From Marinobacter sp. 1-4A (GTDB lineage: Bacteria; Pseudomonadota; Gammaproteobacteria; Pseudomonadales; Oleiphilaceae): DNA of 64,000 nucleotides. This document shows, piece by piece, positions 19,463 through 28,518 of this stretch; positions within the stretch are counted from its first letter, which is position 1, and every line of letters begins with the position of its first letter. Under the pieces are notes generated by a model. That model was not told the origin of the DNA and searched no databases. It saw nothing but the letters and a program-made list of their open reading frames with translations. The DNA lies in assembly GCF_016597725.1 (NCBI RefSeq), contig NZ_VCGY01000002.1, positions 186,001-250,000 on the forward strand, given 5' to 3'. The position numbers and the translations under genes were made by a program.

Positions 19463-21913
19463 ATGAATCACGACAACGGCAAAGACTCGCTGGAAGAGTT
19501 CGAGGAAGACATCACCGAGTACATTGGCAAAAACGAACACAGCAAAGAGCTGGCTCTACCGGAGCAGGCTCGACCCAAGCAAATGTACGTGTTGCCCGTT
19601 TCAAACCGGCCATTCTTCCCGGCACAGGTGCAGCCTGTTGTGGTCAACCAGAACCCATGGCAGGAAACGCTCAAGCGCGTTGGTGAGACTGGCCACAAGA
19701 TGCTCGGCATCTGTTTTGTCGATGGCCATGAGCCCGGCCAGAGCATACCCGAGAGCGATGAGCTGGCAACTGTAGGCTGTGCCGTGCGGGTGCACCATGC
19801 CCAGAATAAAGACGGCAATGTCCAGTTTATAGCCCAAGGCCTGCAACGTTTCCGCATTGTGCAATGGCTACGCCGGAGGCCACCCTATTTGGTCGAGGTG
19901 GAGTACCCGCAGGAGCCCGAAGAAGACGCGGATGAAACCAAGGCGTACACACTCGCTATCATCAGCGCCATAAAAGAGCTGTTGCGCACCAACCCTCTAT
20001 ATGGCGAGGAGGTAAAGCAGTACCTTTCACGTTTCGGCCCCGAAGATAGCTCCCCGCTGACGGATTTCGGCGCGTCCATGACCAGCGCCCCCGGCCAGGA
20101 GCTGCAAGGTGTTCTGGACACGGTGCCCCTGCTCCGCCGTATGGAAAAGGTGCTGCTGTTGATGCGCAAAGAACTCGAGGTTGCGCGACTGCAATCCGAG
20201 ATCAGCGAAGAAGTGAATGAGAAGGTACAGAAGCATCAGCGTGACTTCTTCCTGAAAGAACAACTGAAAGTTATCCAGCGCGAGCTGGGTATGTCGAAAG
20301 ACGATAAAACGGCGGATGCCGAGCGTTTTGAAGCGCGCATGGCGGAGCTCAGCCCGCCCGAGGCCGTGCAGGAACGCTTTGAAGACGAGCTACAGAAATT
20401 ACAGATTCTGGAGCAGGGTTCACCTGAATACGGCGTCACTCGCAATTATTTGGATTGGCTAACACAGGTGCCCTGGGGTCAGCATTCAGAGGACCAGTTT
20501 GATCTGGCAAAAGCCCGCAACATTCTGAACCGTGACCACGATGGCCTTGATGATGTTAAAGACCGCATTATTGAGTTTCTCGCCGAAGGTACTTTTAAAG
20601 GCGAAGTCAGCGGCTCGATCTTACTGCTGGTAGGCCCGCCGGGCGTGGGTAAAACGTCTATTGGCCACTCAGTTGCGGACGCACTAGGGCGGAAGTTCTA
20701 TCGCTTTAGCGTTGGCGGCATGCGCGATGAGGCAGAAATAAAAGGCCACAGGCGCACTTATATTGGCGCCATGCCGGGCAAGTTCGTGCAAGCCCTTAAA
20801 GATACCAAGGTGGCAAACCCAGTGATCATGCTGGATGAAATCGACAAGATCGGCGCCTCCTATCAGGGCGATCCAGCCTCAGCACTTCTCGAAACTCTAG
20901 ACCCGGAGCAGAACAAAGAGTTTCTGGATCACTACCTTGACGTGCGCATGGATTTGTCCAAGGTGTTGTTCATTTGCACGGCCAACCAACTCGACACCAT
21001 TCCCCGCCCCCTACTTGATCGGATGGACGTCATCCGCCTATCGGGTTATATCGGCGAGGAAAAGCTGGCCATTGCAAAGCACCATCTATTGCCACGCCTA
21101 TTGAAACGAGCCGGGCTACTTAAAAAGCAGTTCAATATTACCGATGCCGCTATTCGCCAGATTATCGAAGGCTATGCTCGGGAAGCGGGCGTGCGAAATC
21201 TGGAAAAGATGCTTCACAAGGTCATGCGCAAAGGCATTGTAAAACTGCTGGAATCCCCAGACGAGCCAGTAAAAGTGGGCGTATCTGACTTGCAGGAATA
21301 TCTGGGCCAACCAGCATTCCGCAAAGAGAAGTCTCTCAAAGGCGTGGGGGTAGTAACCGGACTTGCATGGACCTCCATGGGCGGCGCAACCCTGAGTATA
21401 GAGGCCTCACGCATCCATTCAAGCCAGCGCGGCTTCAAGTTAACCGGCCAGCTTGGCGATGTGATGAAAGAGTCGGCAGAGATTGCGCACAGCTACGTTT
21501 CCTCAAACCTGAAACGGTTCAAGGGCGACCCCGGATTTTTCGACAAGTCGTTTGTGCACCTCCATGTGCCAGAAGGCGCCACTCCAAAAGACGGCCCTAG
21601 CGCTGGCGTTACCATGGCAACGGCACTGCTCTCAATTGCTCGTCGAGAGGCGCCTCAGCAGAATACCGCGATGACCGGAGAGCTAACCCTTACAGGGCAG
21701 GTGCTACCAGTGGGAGGCATACGGGAAAAGGTCATAGCAGCCCGTCGGCAAAAAATCAGCAACCTAATTCTTCCGGAAGCAAACCGCGGGGACTATGAAG
21801 AGCTGCCAGATTATCTCAAAGAGGGCCTTACAGTTAACTTCGCCCGGCACTATAACGATGTGTTTCAGGTGTGCTTCGGCAACAAACCCAAAACTGGATC
21901 GTCTGTGCACTAA
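19463..21913 (+). CDS. lon: Lon-family ATP-dependent serine protease
   Basis: An 816-residue Lon protease. Order: N-terminal substrate domain from about residue 35 (QMYVLPVSNRPFFPAQVQPV), coiled linker, AAA+ module with Walker A GPPGVGKTS and Walker B VIMLDEIDKIG, then the protease domain with catalytic Ser in KDGPSAGV and Lys in GGIREKVIAA. It degrades misfolded and regulatory proteins in the cytoplasm. The acidic N-terminal extension and lack of clpX/hupB neighbours suggest the second, AsrA-like Lon known from Pseudomonas rather than the clpPX-linked one. That is inferred from context, and the symbol is generic. CTTGAAA at 19396-19402 could be part of its promoter. Confidence 0.9.
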   Translation: MNHDNGKDSLEEFEEDITEYIGKNEHSKELALPEQARPKQMYVLPVSNRPFFPAQVQPVVVNQNPWQETLKRVGETGHKMLGICFVDGHEPGQSIPESDELATVGCAVRVHHAQNKDGNVQFIAQGLQRFRIVQWLRRRPPYLVEVEYPQEPEEDADETKAYTLAIISAIKELLRTNPLYGEEVKQYLSRFGPEDSSPLTDFGASMTSAPGQELQGVLDTVPLLRRMEKVLLLMRKELEVARLQSEISEEVNEKVQKHQRDFFLKEQLKVIQRELGMSKDDKTADAERFEARMAELSPPEAVQERFEDELQKLQILEQGSPEYGVTRNYLDWLTQVPWGQHSEDQFDLAKARNILNRDHDGLDDVKDRIIEFLAEGTFKGEVSGSILLLVGPPGVGKTSIGHSVADALGRKFYRFSVGGMRDEAEIKGHRRTYIGAMPGKFVQALKDTKVANPVIMLDEIDKIGASYQGDPASALLETLDPEQNKEFLDHYLDVRMDLSKVLFICTANQLDTIPRPLLDRMDVIRLSGYIGEEKLAIAKHHLLPRLLKRAGLLKKQFNITDAAIRQIIEGYAREAGVRNLEKMLHKVMRKGIVKLLESPDEPVKVGVSDLQEYLGQPAFRKEKSLKGVGVVTGLAWTSMGGATLSIEASRIHSSQRGFKLTGQLGDVMKESAEIAHSYVSSNLKRFKGDPGFFDKSFVHLHVPEGATPKDGPSAGVTMATALLSIARREAPQQNTAMTGELTLTGQVLPVGGIREKVIAARRQKISNLILPEANRGDYEELPDYLKEGLTVNFARHYNDVFQVCFGNKPKTGSSVH

Positions 21914-21932
21914 AACGGAGGAAAGAAAAGGC

Positions 21933-22427
21933 TCAGGCCTTTTCTTTCCAGCCGTCGTCCTTCAAAACCGGCCCTACATCCAAAACGGGTGAGGCATCAA
22001 TATCGTCAGCGTCCATCATATTGGCGACACGCTGAAGCGAGGCCAGAATCATGTTCTGCTCCCATTCATGAAGGCTTTGGAACTTCTTGATAAAGTCTTC
22101 TTGTAGGGGGTTCGGCGCACGGGAAAGAATGTCTGCACCGCTCTCGGTTAAGTGCGCATGAACCTTGCGCTTGTCTTGCGTGCTGCGAACACGATAAACC
22201 AGCTGCCGGTGCTCAAGACGATCGAGAATAGTGGTCACAGTGGCCTGACTTAAACTTACTTTGTCAGCGATGGTGCCGATAGTAACTTCGCCCAACTCCC
22301 GAATTGTTCGCATAATCAAAAGCTGCGGACCGGTAAGTCCGGCATTTTTGCTAAGACGCTTGGAATGAAGATCTGTTGCCCGGATAACGCGACGAAGTGC
22401 TACCAGAACATGCTCATAATTGTTCAC
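21933..22427 (-). CDS. MarR-family transcriptional regulator
   Basis: A 164-residue winged-helix protein with the MarR layout. The recognition region is EVTIGTIADKVSLSQATVTT, followed by the wing motif LEHRQLVYRVRSTQDKRKV. It starts with GTG at 22427, about 10 nt after GGAG. The gene converges with Lon and diverges from the livKHMGF transporter. A perfect 8-bp palindrome in the shared upstream region (22467-22485) is a likely binding site, so control of the transporter, of itself, or of both is inferred. The ligand is unknown. Confidence 0.87.
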   Translation of the reverse strand: MNNYEHVLVALRRVIRATDLHSKRLSKNAGLTGPQLLIMRTIRELGEVTIGTIADKVSLSQATVTTILDRLEHRQLVYRVRSTQDKRKVHAHLTESGADILSRAPNPLQEDFIKKFQSLHEWEQNMILASLQRVANMMDADDIDASPVLDVGPVLKDDGWKEKA

Positions 22428-22762
22428 TGTACGACTACTCCAATGGGGTCACCGCCCCGTATTTACACCTCTAACTATTAGAGGTCTTCGCACCCGCGAA
22501 TGCAAGCAGATGCGAATAGCGGTATTCCCTAGTAGCGAATCACTCAGGTTACATTTTTTCGTTCAGGCTCTTGAACAGTTGCACGCCAACAAAAGCTTCC
22601 GCACACTAACCCCCATAGATCATCCCGACATCTGCGACGATTGTGTCGACAATGTTAAATGATCAAAGAAACCTCGGGCTAGCTTGACAAGGCTGGATGT
22701 GTAGTGTTTGTTTAGCTTTCTGAGAACATAAGAATAACCCTGAACCTAACAGGACAGACTCA
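22428..22762. other. Divergent regulatory region between marR-type gene and livK
   Basis: These 335 bp contain the palindrome at 22467-22485 and a TTGACA box at 22684-22689, but no convincing -10 at 17 bp (TTTGTT). A 50-codon frame at 22510-22662 (starts MRIAVFPSSES, ends CDDCVDNVK) is present, but it has no clear ribosome-binding site, and I do not count it as a gene. Confidence 0.5.
22467..22485. promoter_or_regulatory. MarR-type operator palindrome
   Basis: ACCTCTAA-CTA-TTAGAGGT is a perfect inverted repeat with 8-bp arms and a 3-bp centre, 40 bp upstream of the MarR start codon. Size and symmetry are as expected for a MarR dimer site. Binding is inferred from position. Confidence 0.6.
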
Positions 22763-23875
22763 ATGACAACTTCACTGAAAAAAATCGTAACCGCCATCAG
22801 CACCTCTGTCGCCCTTATGGGTGTCGGCCACGCCGCAGCGGATATCCAGATCGGTATTGCAGGCCCAATGACTGGCCCCGTTGCCCAATATGGTGACATG
22901 CAGTTCTCCGGTGCGCGCATGGCTATCCAGCAGATCAACGCCAATGGCGGCGTGATGGGCGAGAAGCTCGTCGCAGTCGAATACGACGACGTGTGCGATC
23001 CCAAGCAAGCGGTTACTGTGGCAAACCGACTGGTAAACGATGGCGTTCAGTATGTTATAGGCCATCTTTGCTCAAGCTCTACCCAGCCCGCGTCCGATAT
23101 TTATGAGGACGAAGGCATTCTGATGGTTACGCCTGCATCGACCAGCCCTGAAATCACAGAGCGCGGTTATGAGCTGGTCTTCCGCACCATTGGCCTAGAT
23201 AGCATGCAAGGGCCCGTGGCTGGTAACTACATTGCGAGCCAAAACCCTAAACGAGTTGCAGTTGTCCACGACAAACAACAGTACGGCGAAGGTATCGCCA
23301 CCGCAGTGCGCGACACGCTAAAAGACAAAGGCGTTGAAATTGCTATGTTTGAAGGTGTTACTGCTGGCGACAAGGATTTTTCCTCGCTAGTCACCAAGCT
23401 CAAGCAAGCTGATGTGGATTACGTGTATTTTGGCGGCTATCACCCAGAGCTAGGGCTAATTCTTCGCCAAGCACGTCAAGCAGACCTTGATGCGAAGTTC
23501 ATGGGCCCAGAAGGTGTTGGCAACAAAGATATCAACACCATTGCTGGTGAAGCATCAGAAGGCCTTTTGGTAACCTTGCCACCAAGCTTTGACCAAAAAG
23601 CCGAAAATAAGAGCCTGGTTAAAGCCTTCGAAGACAAAGGCGAAGACCCTTCCGGCCCGTTCGTACTGACCTCCTACGCTGCAGTCCAGCTGATTGCCCA
23701 AGGTATTGAGGCCGCGGATTCCAAAGACCCGTTCGACGTTGCTGCAGCCCTTCGCAGCGGCAGCTTTGAAACGCCTATCGGCAATGTGCAATATGACAAG
23801 GCTGGCGACATGAAGTCATTTGAGTTTGTTGTGTACGAATGGCATTCAGATGGCAGCAAAACTCCGATAAACTAA
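22763..23875 (+). CDS. livK: Branched-chain amino acid ABC transporter, periplasmic binding protein
   Basis: A 370-residue type I periplasmic binding protein. It has a signal peptide (TTSLKKIVTAISTSVALMGV, cleaved after GHAAA) and then the family start DIQIGIAGPMTGPVAQYGDM. The ligand-contact region LCSSSTQPASDIYEDEGI and the hinge RVAVVHDKQQYGEG are typical of Leu/Ile/Val-binding proteins. Related amino acids or amides cannot be excluded. It is the first gene of a complete livKHMGF transporter. A terminator hairpin between it and livH probably gives excess binding protein over the membrane parts. Confidence 0.92.
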   Translation: MTTSLKKIVTAISTSVALMGVGHAAADIQIGIAGPMTGPVAQYGDMQFSGARMAIQQINANGGVMGEKLVAVEYDDVCDPKQAVTVANRLVNDGVQYVIGHLCSSSTQPASDIYEDEGILMVTPASTSPEITERGYELVFRTIGLDSMQGPVAGNYIASQNPKRVAVVHDKQQYGEGIATAVRDTLKDKGVEIAMFEGVTAGDKDFSSLVTKLKQADVDYVYFGGYHPELGLILRQARQADLDAKFMGPEGVGNKDINTIAGEASEGLLVTLPPSFDQKAENKSLVKAFEDKGEDPSGPFVLTSYAAVQLIAQGIEAADSKDPFDVAAALRSGSFETPIGNVQYDKAGDMKSFEFVVYEWHSDGSKTPIN

Positions 23876-23906
23876 GCCAATCGTTAATAAACGGTAATCA
23901 TGAGAG

Positions 23907-23942
23907 CACCTTCTCACCGCGATCCGGGAGAAGGTGTTTTTC
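23907..23942 (+). terminator. Attenuating terminator between livK and livH
   Basis: CACCTTCTC (23907-23915) pairs perfectly with GAGAAGGTG (23928-23936) and is followed by TTTTTCT. It stands between co-oriented genes of one transporter, so partial termination would lower livHMGF relative to livK. Confidence 0.75.
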
Positions 23943-24034
23943 TAGGCCCCTGCTGAGTCTGTCACTCGTTCTTCACAGTTATCCTGTGTTTGGCGTTTGC
24001 AGAGGAGGGGGCAGGCCTCCGGAGTCAAACAATA

Positions 24035-24958
24035 ATGCAAGACCTCCTATACTTCTCTCAACAGCTCATTAATGGGCTTACGATCGGGAGCGCTTATGCC
24101 CTGATCGCCATCGGTTATACGATGGTATACGGCATCATCGGCATGATTAACTTTGCCCATGGTGAGATCTATATGATTGGCGCATACACTGCGCTTATCG
24201 CTATTACCGGCCTTACCGCCCTTGGGCTTGCCTGGTTACCCTTGATTCTGATTGTTGCGCTGTTGTGCGCCATGATCGTATCCAGCTCTATGGGCTGGGC
24301 CGTGGAACGTGTTGCCTATCGCCCCGTGCGTGGCAGGCACCGCCTGATTCCGCTAATTTCCGCAATCGGCATGTCTATCTTCTTACAGAACTATGTTCAT
24401 TTGGCACAGGGCTCCCGCAACATTGGTTTTCCTGCGTTAATTGAAGGTGGTTTCAACTTTAGTGCTGATGGCGCGTTCGAAATGTCGCTGTCATACATGC
24501 AGATCACGATTTTCGTGACCACATTGGTTTGTATGACTGCGCTTTCGCTATTCATCTCGCGATCCCGCACGGGCCGCGCCTGCCGGGCAGTGTCGCAAGA
24601 TCTCGGCATGGCAAGCCTGTTGGGCATTGATACCAATCGCATTATCTCTGCAACCTTTATCATCGGGGCCTCATTGGCGGCGGTTGCAGGCCTGCTTCTT
24701 GGTATGTATTACGGCTCAATCGATCCGTTGTTCGGCTTTATCGCAGGGCTCAAAGCCTTCACGGCAGCCGTGCTCGGTGGCATCGGCAGCATCCCTGGCG
24801 CCATGCTCGGCGGCTTGATTCTAGGCGTCTCCGAAAGCATGACGTCGGGTTATCTCAGCGGTGAGTATAAAGACGTCGTGTCCTTCGGCTTACTGATCCT
24901 CATTCTGCTGTTCAAACCCACGGGCCTGCTTGGCAAACCGGAGGTTGAGAAGATCTGA
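24035..24958 (+). CDS. livH: Branched-chain amino acid ABC transporter permease LivH
   Basis: A 307-residue inner-membrane permease with about eight hydrophobic segments. The conserved start [20 protein letters not shown] and the coupling-loop region [20 protein letters not shown] are typical of LivH. It pairs with LivM to form the channel. The ATG at 24035 is preceded by CCGGAG and fits the family length; the frame is open back to 23990. Its TGA overlaps the livM ATG. Confidence 0.93.
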   Translation: MQDLLYFSQQLINGLTIGSAYALIAIGYTMVYGIIGMINFAHGEIYMIGAYTALIAITGLTALGLAWLPLILIVALLCAMIVSSSMGWAVERVAYRPVRGRHRLIPLISAIGMSIFLQNYVHLAQGSRNIGFPALIEGGFNFSADGAFEMSLSYMQITIFVTTLVCMTALSLFISRSRTGRACRAVSQDLGMASLLGIDTNRIISATFIIGASLAAVAGLLLGMYYGSIDPLFGFIAGLKAFTAAVLGGIGSIPGAMLGGLILGVSESMTSGYLSGEYKDVVSFGLLILILLFKPTGLLGKPEVEKI

Positions 24959-26229
24959 TGGCTGCTAACAACTACAGACATGCGCTTTTTTGCGCCATTG
25001 TCACGCTGATTATTTCGTTCCCTATCCTTGGCTTCAATTTGGAAGCCAAGGGCGTCAATATCGAGCTCACCGGAGCCAAAACCTCAACGATCGTTGCCGT
25101 TATTCTGGCGGCTGTGGCGGTCTTTGTATTTCAGGCTTACCGTGACTCGTTCATGGGCCTACTGGGCAAACTGCCAAAGCTCAATCCTTTGGCCGGTAGA
25201 GAGCCCATGGAGCAGTCCAAGCGAGTTAAGCTCGAATCCTGGGTACTCACCGGTATTGTGGTTCTGGCCCTGTTCTGGCCCTTTGTTGTGTCGCGGGGCT
25301 CAGTGGATCTGGCTACTTTGGTTCTGATTTACATCATGCTCGCGCTCGGCCTCAACGTCGTTGTCGGCCTCGCCGGCTTGCTCGATCTGGGCTATGTCGC
25401 CTTCTATGCAGTGGGTGCTTACACCTTCGCCCTGTTGTCACAATACACCGGCATTTCGTTCTGGATGGCATTACCGATAGGTGCGTTACTGGCAGGGCTA
25501 ACCGGCATGATTCTGGGCTTCCCGGTTTTGCGCCTCAGGGGGGATTATCTAGCGATTGTTACGCTGGGCTTCGGCGAGATTATCCGCATCCTGCTCAACA
25601 ACTGGACAACCCTCACCGGTGGCCCTAACGGCATCGGTGGCATTCCGGAGCCGACGTTGTTTGGCATGGAGTTTGGCCGGCGCATTAAGGAAGAAGGCAA
25701 CACCTCCTTCCACGAAACCTTTGGCATTGCCTACAGCGGTGAACATAAAGTTATCTTTTTGTACCTGATTGCTTTGGTGCTCGCCGTTATCACTGCATTG
25801 ATTATCCGGCGCTTTATGCGCATGCCCGTAGGCCGTGCCTGGGAAGCCCTGCGCGAAGATGAAATCGCAGCTCGCTCTCTCGGCCTCAGCCGCACGGCCG
25901 TCAAGCTCTCTGCATTCACCATCGGTGCGTTCTTTGCTGGCTTTGCTGGCACTGTGTTTGCCTCCAAGCAAGGCTTTATTAGCCCCGAATCCTTTGTGTT
26001 CCTAGAATCCGCCATCATTCTGGCGATTGTCGTTCTAGGGGGCATGGGGTCGCAGCTTGGCGTCATATTGGCAGCTATTGCGGTCACCATCTTGCCAGAG
26101 TTGGCGCGGGAGTTTTCCGAATACCGCATGCTGATCTTCGGCGCTGCCATGGTTCTGATGATGGTTTGGCGACCACAGGGTCTGCTACCCATGCGTCGTA
26201 TCCACATCACACTGAATAAGCAGGGGTGA
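24958..26229 (+). CDS. livM: Branched-chain amino acid ABC transporter permease LivM
   Basis: A 423-residue permease, partner of LivH. The N-terminal part carries extra membrane segments and a hydrophilic stretch ([20 protein letters not shown]), as in longer LivM proteins. The conserved core includes [20 protein letters not shown] and the cytoplasmic coupling region [19 protein letters not shown]. The start overlaps the livH stop (TGATG), so translation is coupled. Confidence 0.93.
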   Translation: MAANNYRHALFCAIVTLIISFPILGFNLEAKGVNIELTGAKTSTIVAVILAAVAVFVFQAYRDSFMGLLGKLPKLNPLAGREPMEQSKRVKLESWVLTGIVVLALFWPFVVSRGSVDLATLVLIYIMLALGLNVVVGLAGLLDLGYVAFYAVGAYTFALLSQYTGISFWMALPIGALLAGLTGMILGFPVLRLRGDYLAIVTLGFGEIIRILLNNWTTLTGGPNGIGGIPEPTLFGMEFGRRIKEEGNTSFHETFGIAYSGEHKVIFLYLIALVLAVITALIIRRFMRMPVGRAWEALREDEIAARSLGLSRTAVKLSAFTIGAFFAGFAGTVFASKQGFISPESFVFLESAIILAIVVLGGMGSQLGVILAAIAVTILPELAREFSEYRMLIFGAAMVLMMVWRPQGLLPMRRIHITLNKQG

Positions 26230-26235
26230 CAGACA

Positions 26236-26991
26236 ATGCTTGAAGTAAAAAATCTGTCCATGCGCTTTGGTGGTCTGTTGGCGGTAGACGGCGTTTCTCT
26301 GGACGTTCAAGAACGGGAAATCGTTTCCATTATCGGCCCCAACGGCGCAGGGAAAACCACTGTATTCAACTGCATGAGTGGTTTTTACAAGCCTTCTGGC
26401 GGCAAAATCATTTTTGAAGGCAAGGAAGTTCAGGGTATACCAGACTACAAGATTTCCCGGCTGGGTATGGTGAGAACCTTCCAGCACGTTCGCCTGTTCA
26501 CTCAGATGACCGTTGTGGAAAACCTGCTTGTTGCCCAGCACCGCCACCTCAATACCAATATGCTTGCGGGGCTTTTAGGAACCCCCAACTACAAAGAGCG
26601 CGAGCAAAGTGCCTTGGATCGCGCCGCTTACTGGCTTGAGCGCGTCGGTCTTCTTGATCTTGCTAACCGGGATGCAGGCAACTTGGCCTACGGCCAGCAA
26701 CGGCGGCTAGAAATAGCACGCTGCATGGTCACCGAGCCTAAGCTGCTAATGCTCGACGAGCCCGCAGCAGGCCTCAACCCAGCGGAAACCAAAGAGCTCA
26801 ATCAGCTGATAGTTAGCTTGAAAGAGGACTACAACGTTTCCGTGGTGCTCATTGAGCACGACATGAGTCTAGTAATGGACATTTCCGACCGGATAAACGT
26901 GATCAATCAGGGCCGCCCTCTGGCCAGTGGCACTCCGGAAGAAATTCGCCATAACGACGATGTGATCAAAGCCTATCTGGGCGAGGCCTAA
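26236..26991 (+). CDS. livG: Branched-chain amino acid ABC transporter ATPase LivG
   Basis: A 251-residue ABC ATPase: Walker A GPNGAGKTT, Q-loop VRTFQHVRLF, a signature of the unusual form LAYGQQRRLEIARC (as in other LivG proteins) and Walker B LLMLDEPAAGLNP. It heterodimerises with LivF and drives LivHM. It starts 6 bp after livM and ends 2 bp before livF. Confidence 0.94.
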   Translation: MLEVKNLSMRFGGLLAVDGVSLDVQEREIVSIIGPNGAGKTTVFNCMSGFYKPSGGKIIFEGKEVQGIPDYKISRLGMVRTFQHVRLFTQMTVVENLLVAQHRHLNTNMLAGLLGTPNYKEREQSALDRAAYWLERVGLLDLANRDAGNLAYGQQRRLEIARCMVTEPKLLMLDEPAAGLNPAETKELNQLIVSLKEDYNVSVVLIEHDMSLVMDISDRINVINQGRPLASGTPEEIRHNDDVIKAYLGEA

Positions 26992-26993
26992 CC

Positions 26994-27701
26994 ATGAGCA
27001 TGCTTGTACTAGAAGACGTCCACACCCATTACGGCAAGATTGAGGCCCTGCATGGAGTCTCTGTTGAGGTAAACAAAGGCGAAATAGTCTCGCTGATCGG
27101 GGCTAACGGCGCTGGCAAAACTACCCTGCTAATGACTGTATGCGGAATGCCTCAGGCCAGCTCGGGCCGTATCTTTCTGGAGGGTCGGGACATCACCAAT
27201 GAGCCCACAGCGCAGATCATGCGCTCAGGGTTGGCGATAGTGCCTGAAGGTCGGCGCATATTCTCTGGCCTAACGGTAGAAGAAAACCTGCACATGGGGG
27301 GGTTCTTCAACAACAAAACCGAGATCCGCAAAAGCCAAGCCCACGTTTACGAGCTGTTCCCTCGCCTGAAAGAGCGTGAGCACCAACGTGCGGGCACCAT
27401 GTCTGGTGGCGAACAACAGATGCTGGCGATAGGCCGGGCACTGATGAGCCGCCCCAACATGATCATCTTAGATGAGCCATCGCTTGGGCTGGCACCACTG
27501 ATCATCCAGCAAATCTTCGAGATTATCGGACACCTGCGGGACGAGGGCATTACCGTGTTTCTGGTGGAGCAGAACGCTCATCAGGCACTACACCTTGCAG
27601 ATCGCGGCTACGTGTTGGAAACCGGCAAAATACGTTTGCACGACACCGGGAAAAACTTGCTCGCCAATCCTGATGTACAAAATGCGTATTTGGGAGGCTA
27701 A
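26994..27701 (+). CDS. livF: Branched-chain amino acid ABC transporter ATPase LivF
   Basis: A 235-residue ABC ATPase: Walker A GANGAGKTT, signature MSGGEQQMLAIGRAL and Walker B MIILDEPSLGLAP. VPEGRRIFSGLTVEENL is the LivF-type block after the Q-loop. It is the last gene of the operon, and a strong intrinsic terminator follows 20 bp after the stop. GTP or ATP preference and the exact substrate are not visible. Confidence 0.94.
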   Translation: MSMLVLEDVHTHYGKIEALHGVSVEVNKGEIVSLIGANGAGKTTLLMTVCGMPQASSGRIFLEGRDITNEPTAQIMRSGLAIVPEGRRIFSGLTVEENLHMGGFFNNKTEIRKSQAHVYELFPRLKEREHQRAGTMSGGEQQMLAIGRALMSRPNMIILDEPSLGLAPLIIQQIFEIIGHLRDEGITVFLVEQNAHQALHLADRGYVLETGKIRLHDTGKNLLANPDVQNAYLGG

Positions 27702-27721
27702 CCCCGCGTTCGTTTAACCTG

Positions 27722-27747
27722 AAAACCGGAGCATGCTCCGGTTTTTT
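27722..27747 (+). terminator. Intrinsic terminator of liv operon
   Basis: A near-perfect palindrome, AACCGGAGCATGCTCCGGTT, is followed by TTTT and lies directly after livF. Confidence 0.85.
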
Positions 27748-27821
27748 GTACCACAGCCTTACATGAATACCATCGAAAAAAGAAATAGTCTGGCGAAATC
27801 AAATAGTCACAGAAGTATAGA

Positions 27822-27849
27822 CTTGCCGTAATCAAATCTGCACTATACT
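27822..27849 (+). promoter_or_regulatory. Candidate promoter of DUF3015 gene
   Basis: A good -10 TATACT (27844-27849) with CTTGCC 16 bp upstream (27822-27827). The leader to the ATG at 27969 would be about 110 nt. The -35 match is poor, so this is tentative. Confidence 0.4.
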
Positions 27850-27968
27850 CAAGGCAACGGTCTTTATGCTTGTCTCCACAGGAGCCCGTCAGGGCCGTTC
27901 CCCACAATCAGCATCAGGGCTGGTTATGTGGATTTTGCGACGACTGTAAATATACAAAGGAGTGGATA

Positions 27969-28433
27969 ATGAAAAAACTGATCGCAGGTGCAATTCTTCT
28001 GGGTGCTTCTTCCATGGCTTTTGCTCAGCCGGGCTGCGGTGTTGGCTCGATGATTTGGAAAGGACAATCAGGTATTGCCCCCCACGTATTGGCAGCAACC
28101 ACTAACGGTACGCTAGGCAACCAAACATTCGGTATGACCACCGGCACACTTGGCTGCCAGACTAATGAGTCTGTTCAGTCGATGGCCATGTACATGGACA
28201 GCAACATCGATAAAGTAGCTCGCGATATGTCTCGCGGCACTGGCGAAAACCTGGAAACCCTAGCGGTTCTTCTGGGCGTTGAAGCGGCAGACCGCGGCGA
28301 TTTCCGCCAGCTTCTGCAGGACAACTTCGCTGCAATCTTCCCAAGCTCCGACACCTCCTCTGGTGAAGCAGTTGACGCAATTGTCGCTCTGCTGGAAAAG
28401 AATGAGTCGCTGAGCAAATACGTAGCGGCCTAA
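27969..28433 (+). CDS. DUF3015-family exported protein
   Basis: A 154-residue exported protein with a clean signal peptide (MKKLIAGAILLGASSMAFAQ). The mature start PGCGVGSMIWKGQSG and the later GTLGCQTNESV match DUF3015, whose function is unknown. The start is fixed by AAAGGAG 6 nt before the ATG. Two cysteines of the mature protein could pair in the periplasm. A short hairpin follows the gene, and a DUF4105 protein and a lipoprotein hydrolase come next on the same strand. Confidence 0.82.
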   Translation: MKKLIAGAILLGASSMAFAQPGCGVGSMIWKGQSGIAPHVLAATTNGTLGNQTFGMTTGTLGCQTNESVQSMAMYMDSNIDKVARDMSRGTGENLETLAVLLGVEAADRGDFRQLLQDNFAAIFPSSDTSSGEAVDAIVALLEKNESLSKYVAA

Positions 28434-28458
28434 TAGCTGTACAGCAGGGATGCACCGA

Positions 28459-28480
28459 GCGCCAAGGATGGCGCGCTTTC
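28459..28480 (+). terminator. Weak terminator hairpin after DUF3015 gene
   Basis: GCGCCA-AGGA-TGGCGC (28459-28474) is followed by GCTTTCC. The stem is short and the T-tract poor, so read-through is likely. Confidence 0.45.
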
Positions 28481-28518
28481 CCCGTTTAATCATTCCCGAC
28501 CGGAACTCGCATTTACCC

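Noticed and set aside
22510..22662. A 50-codon frame between the MarR gene and livK
   Set aside because: It has no ribosome-binding site or recognisable motif and lies in a regulatory region; left as possible only.
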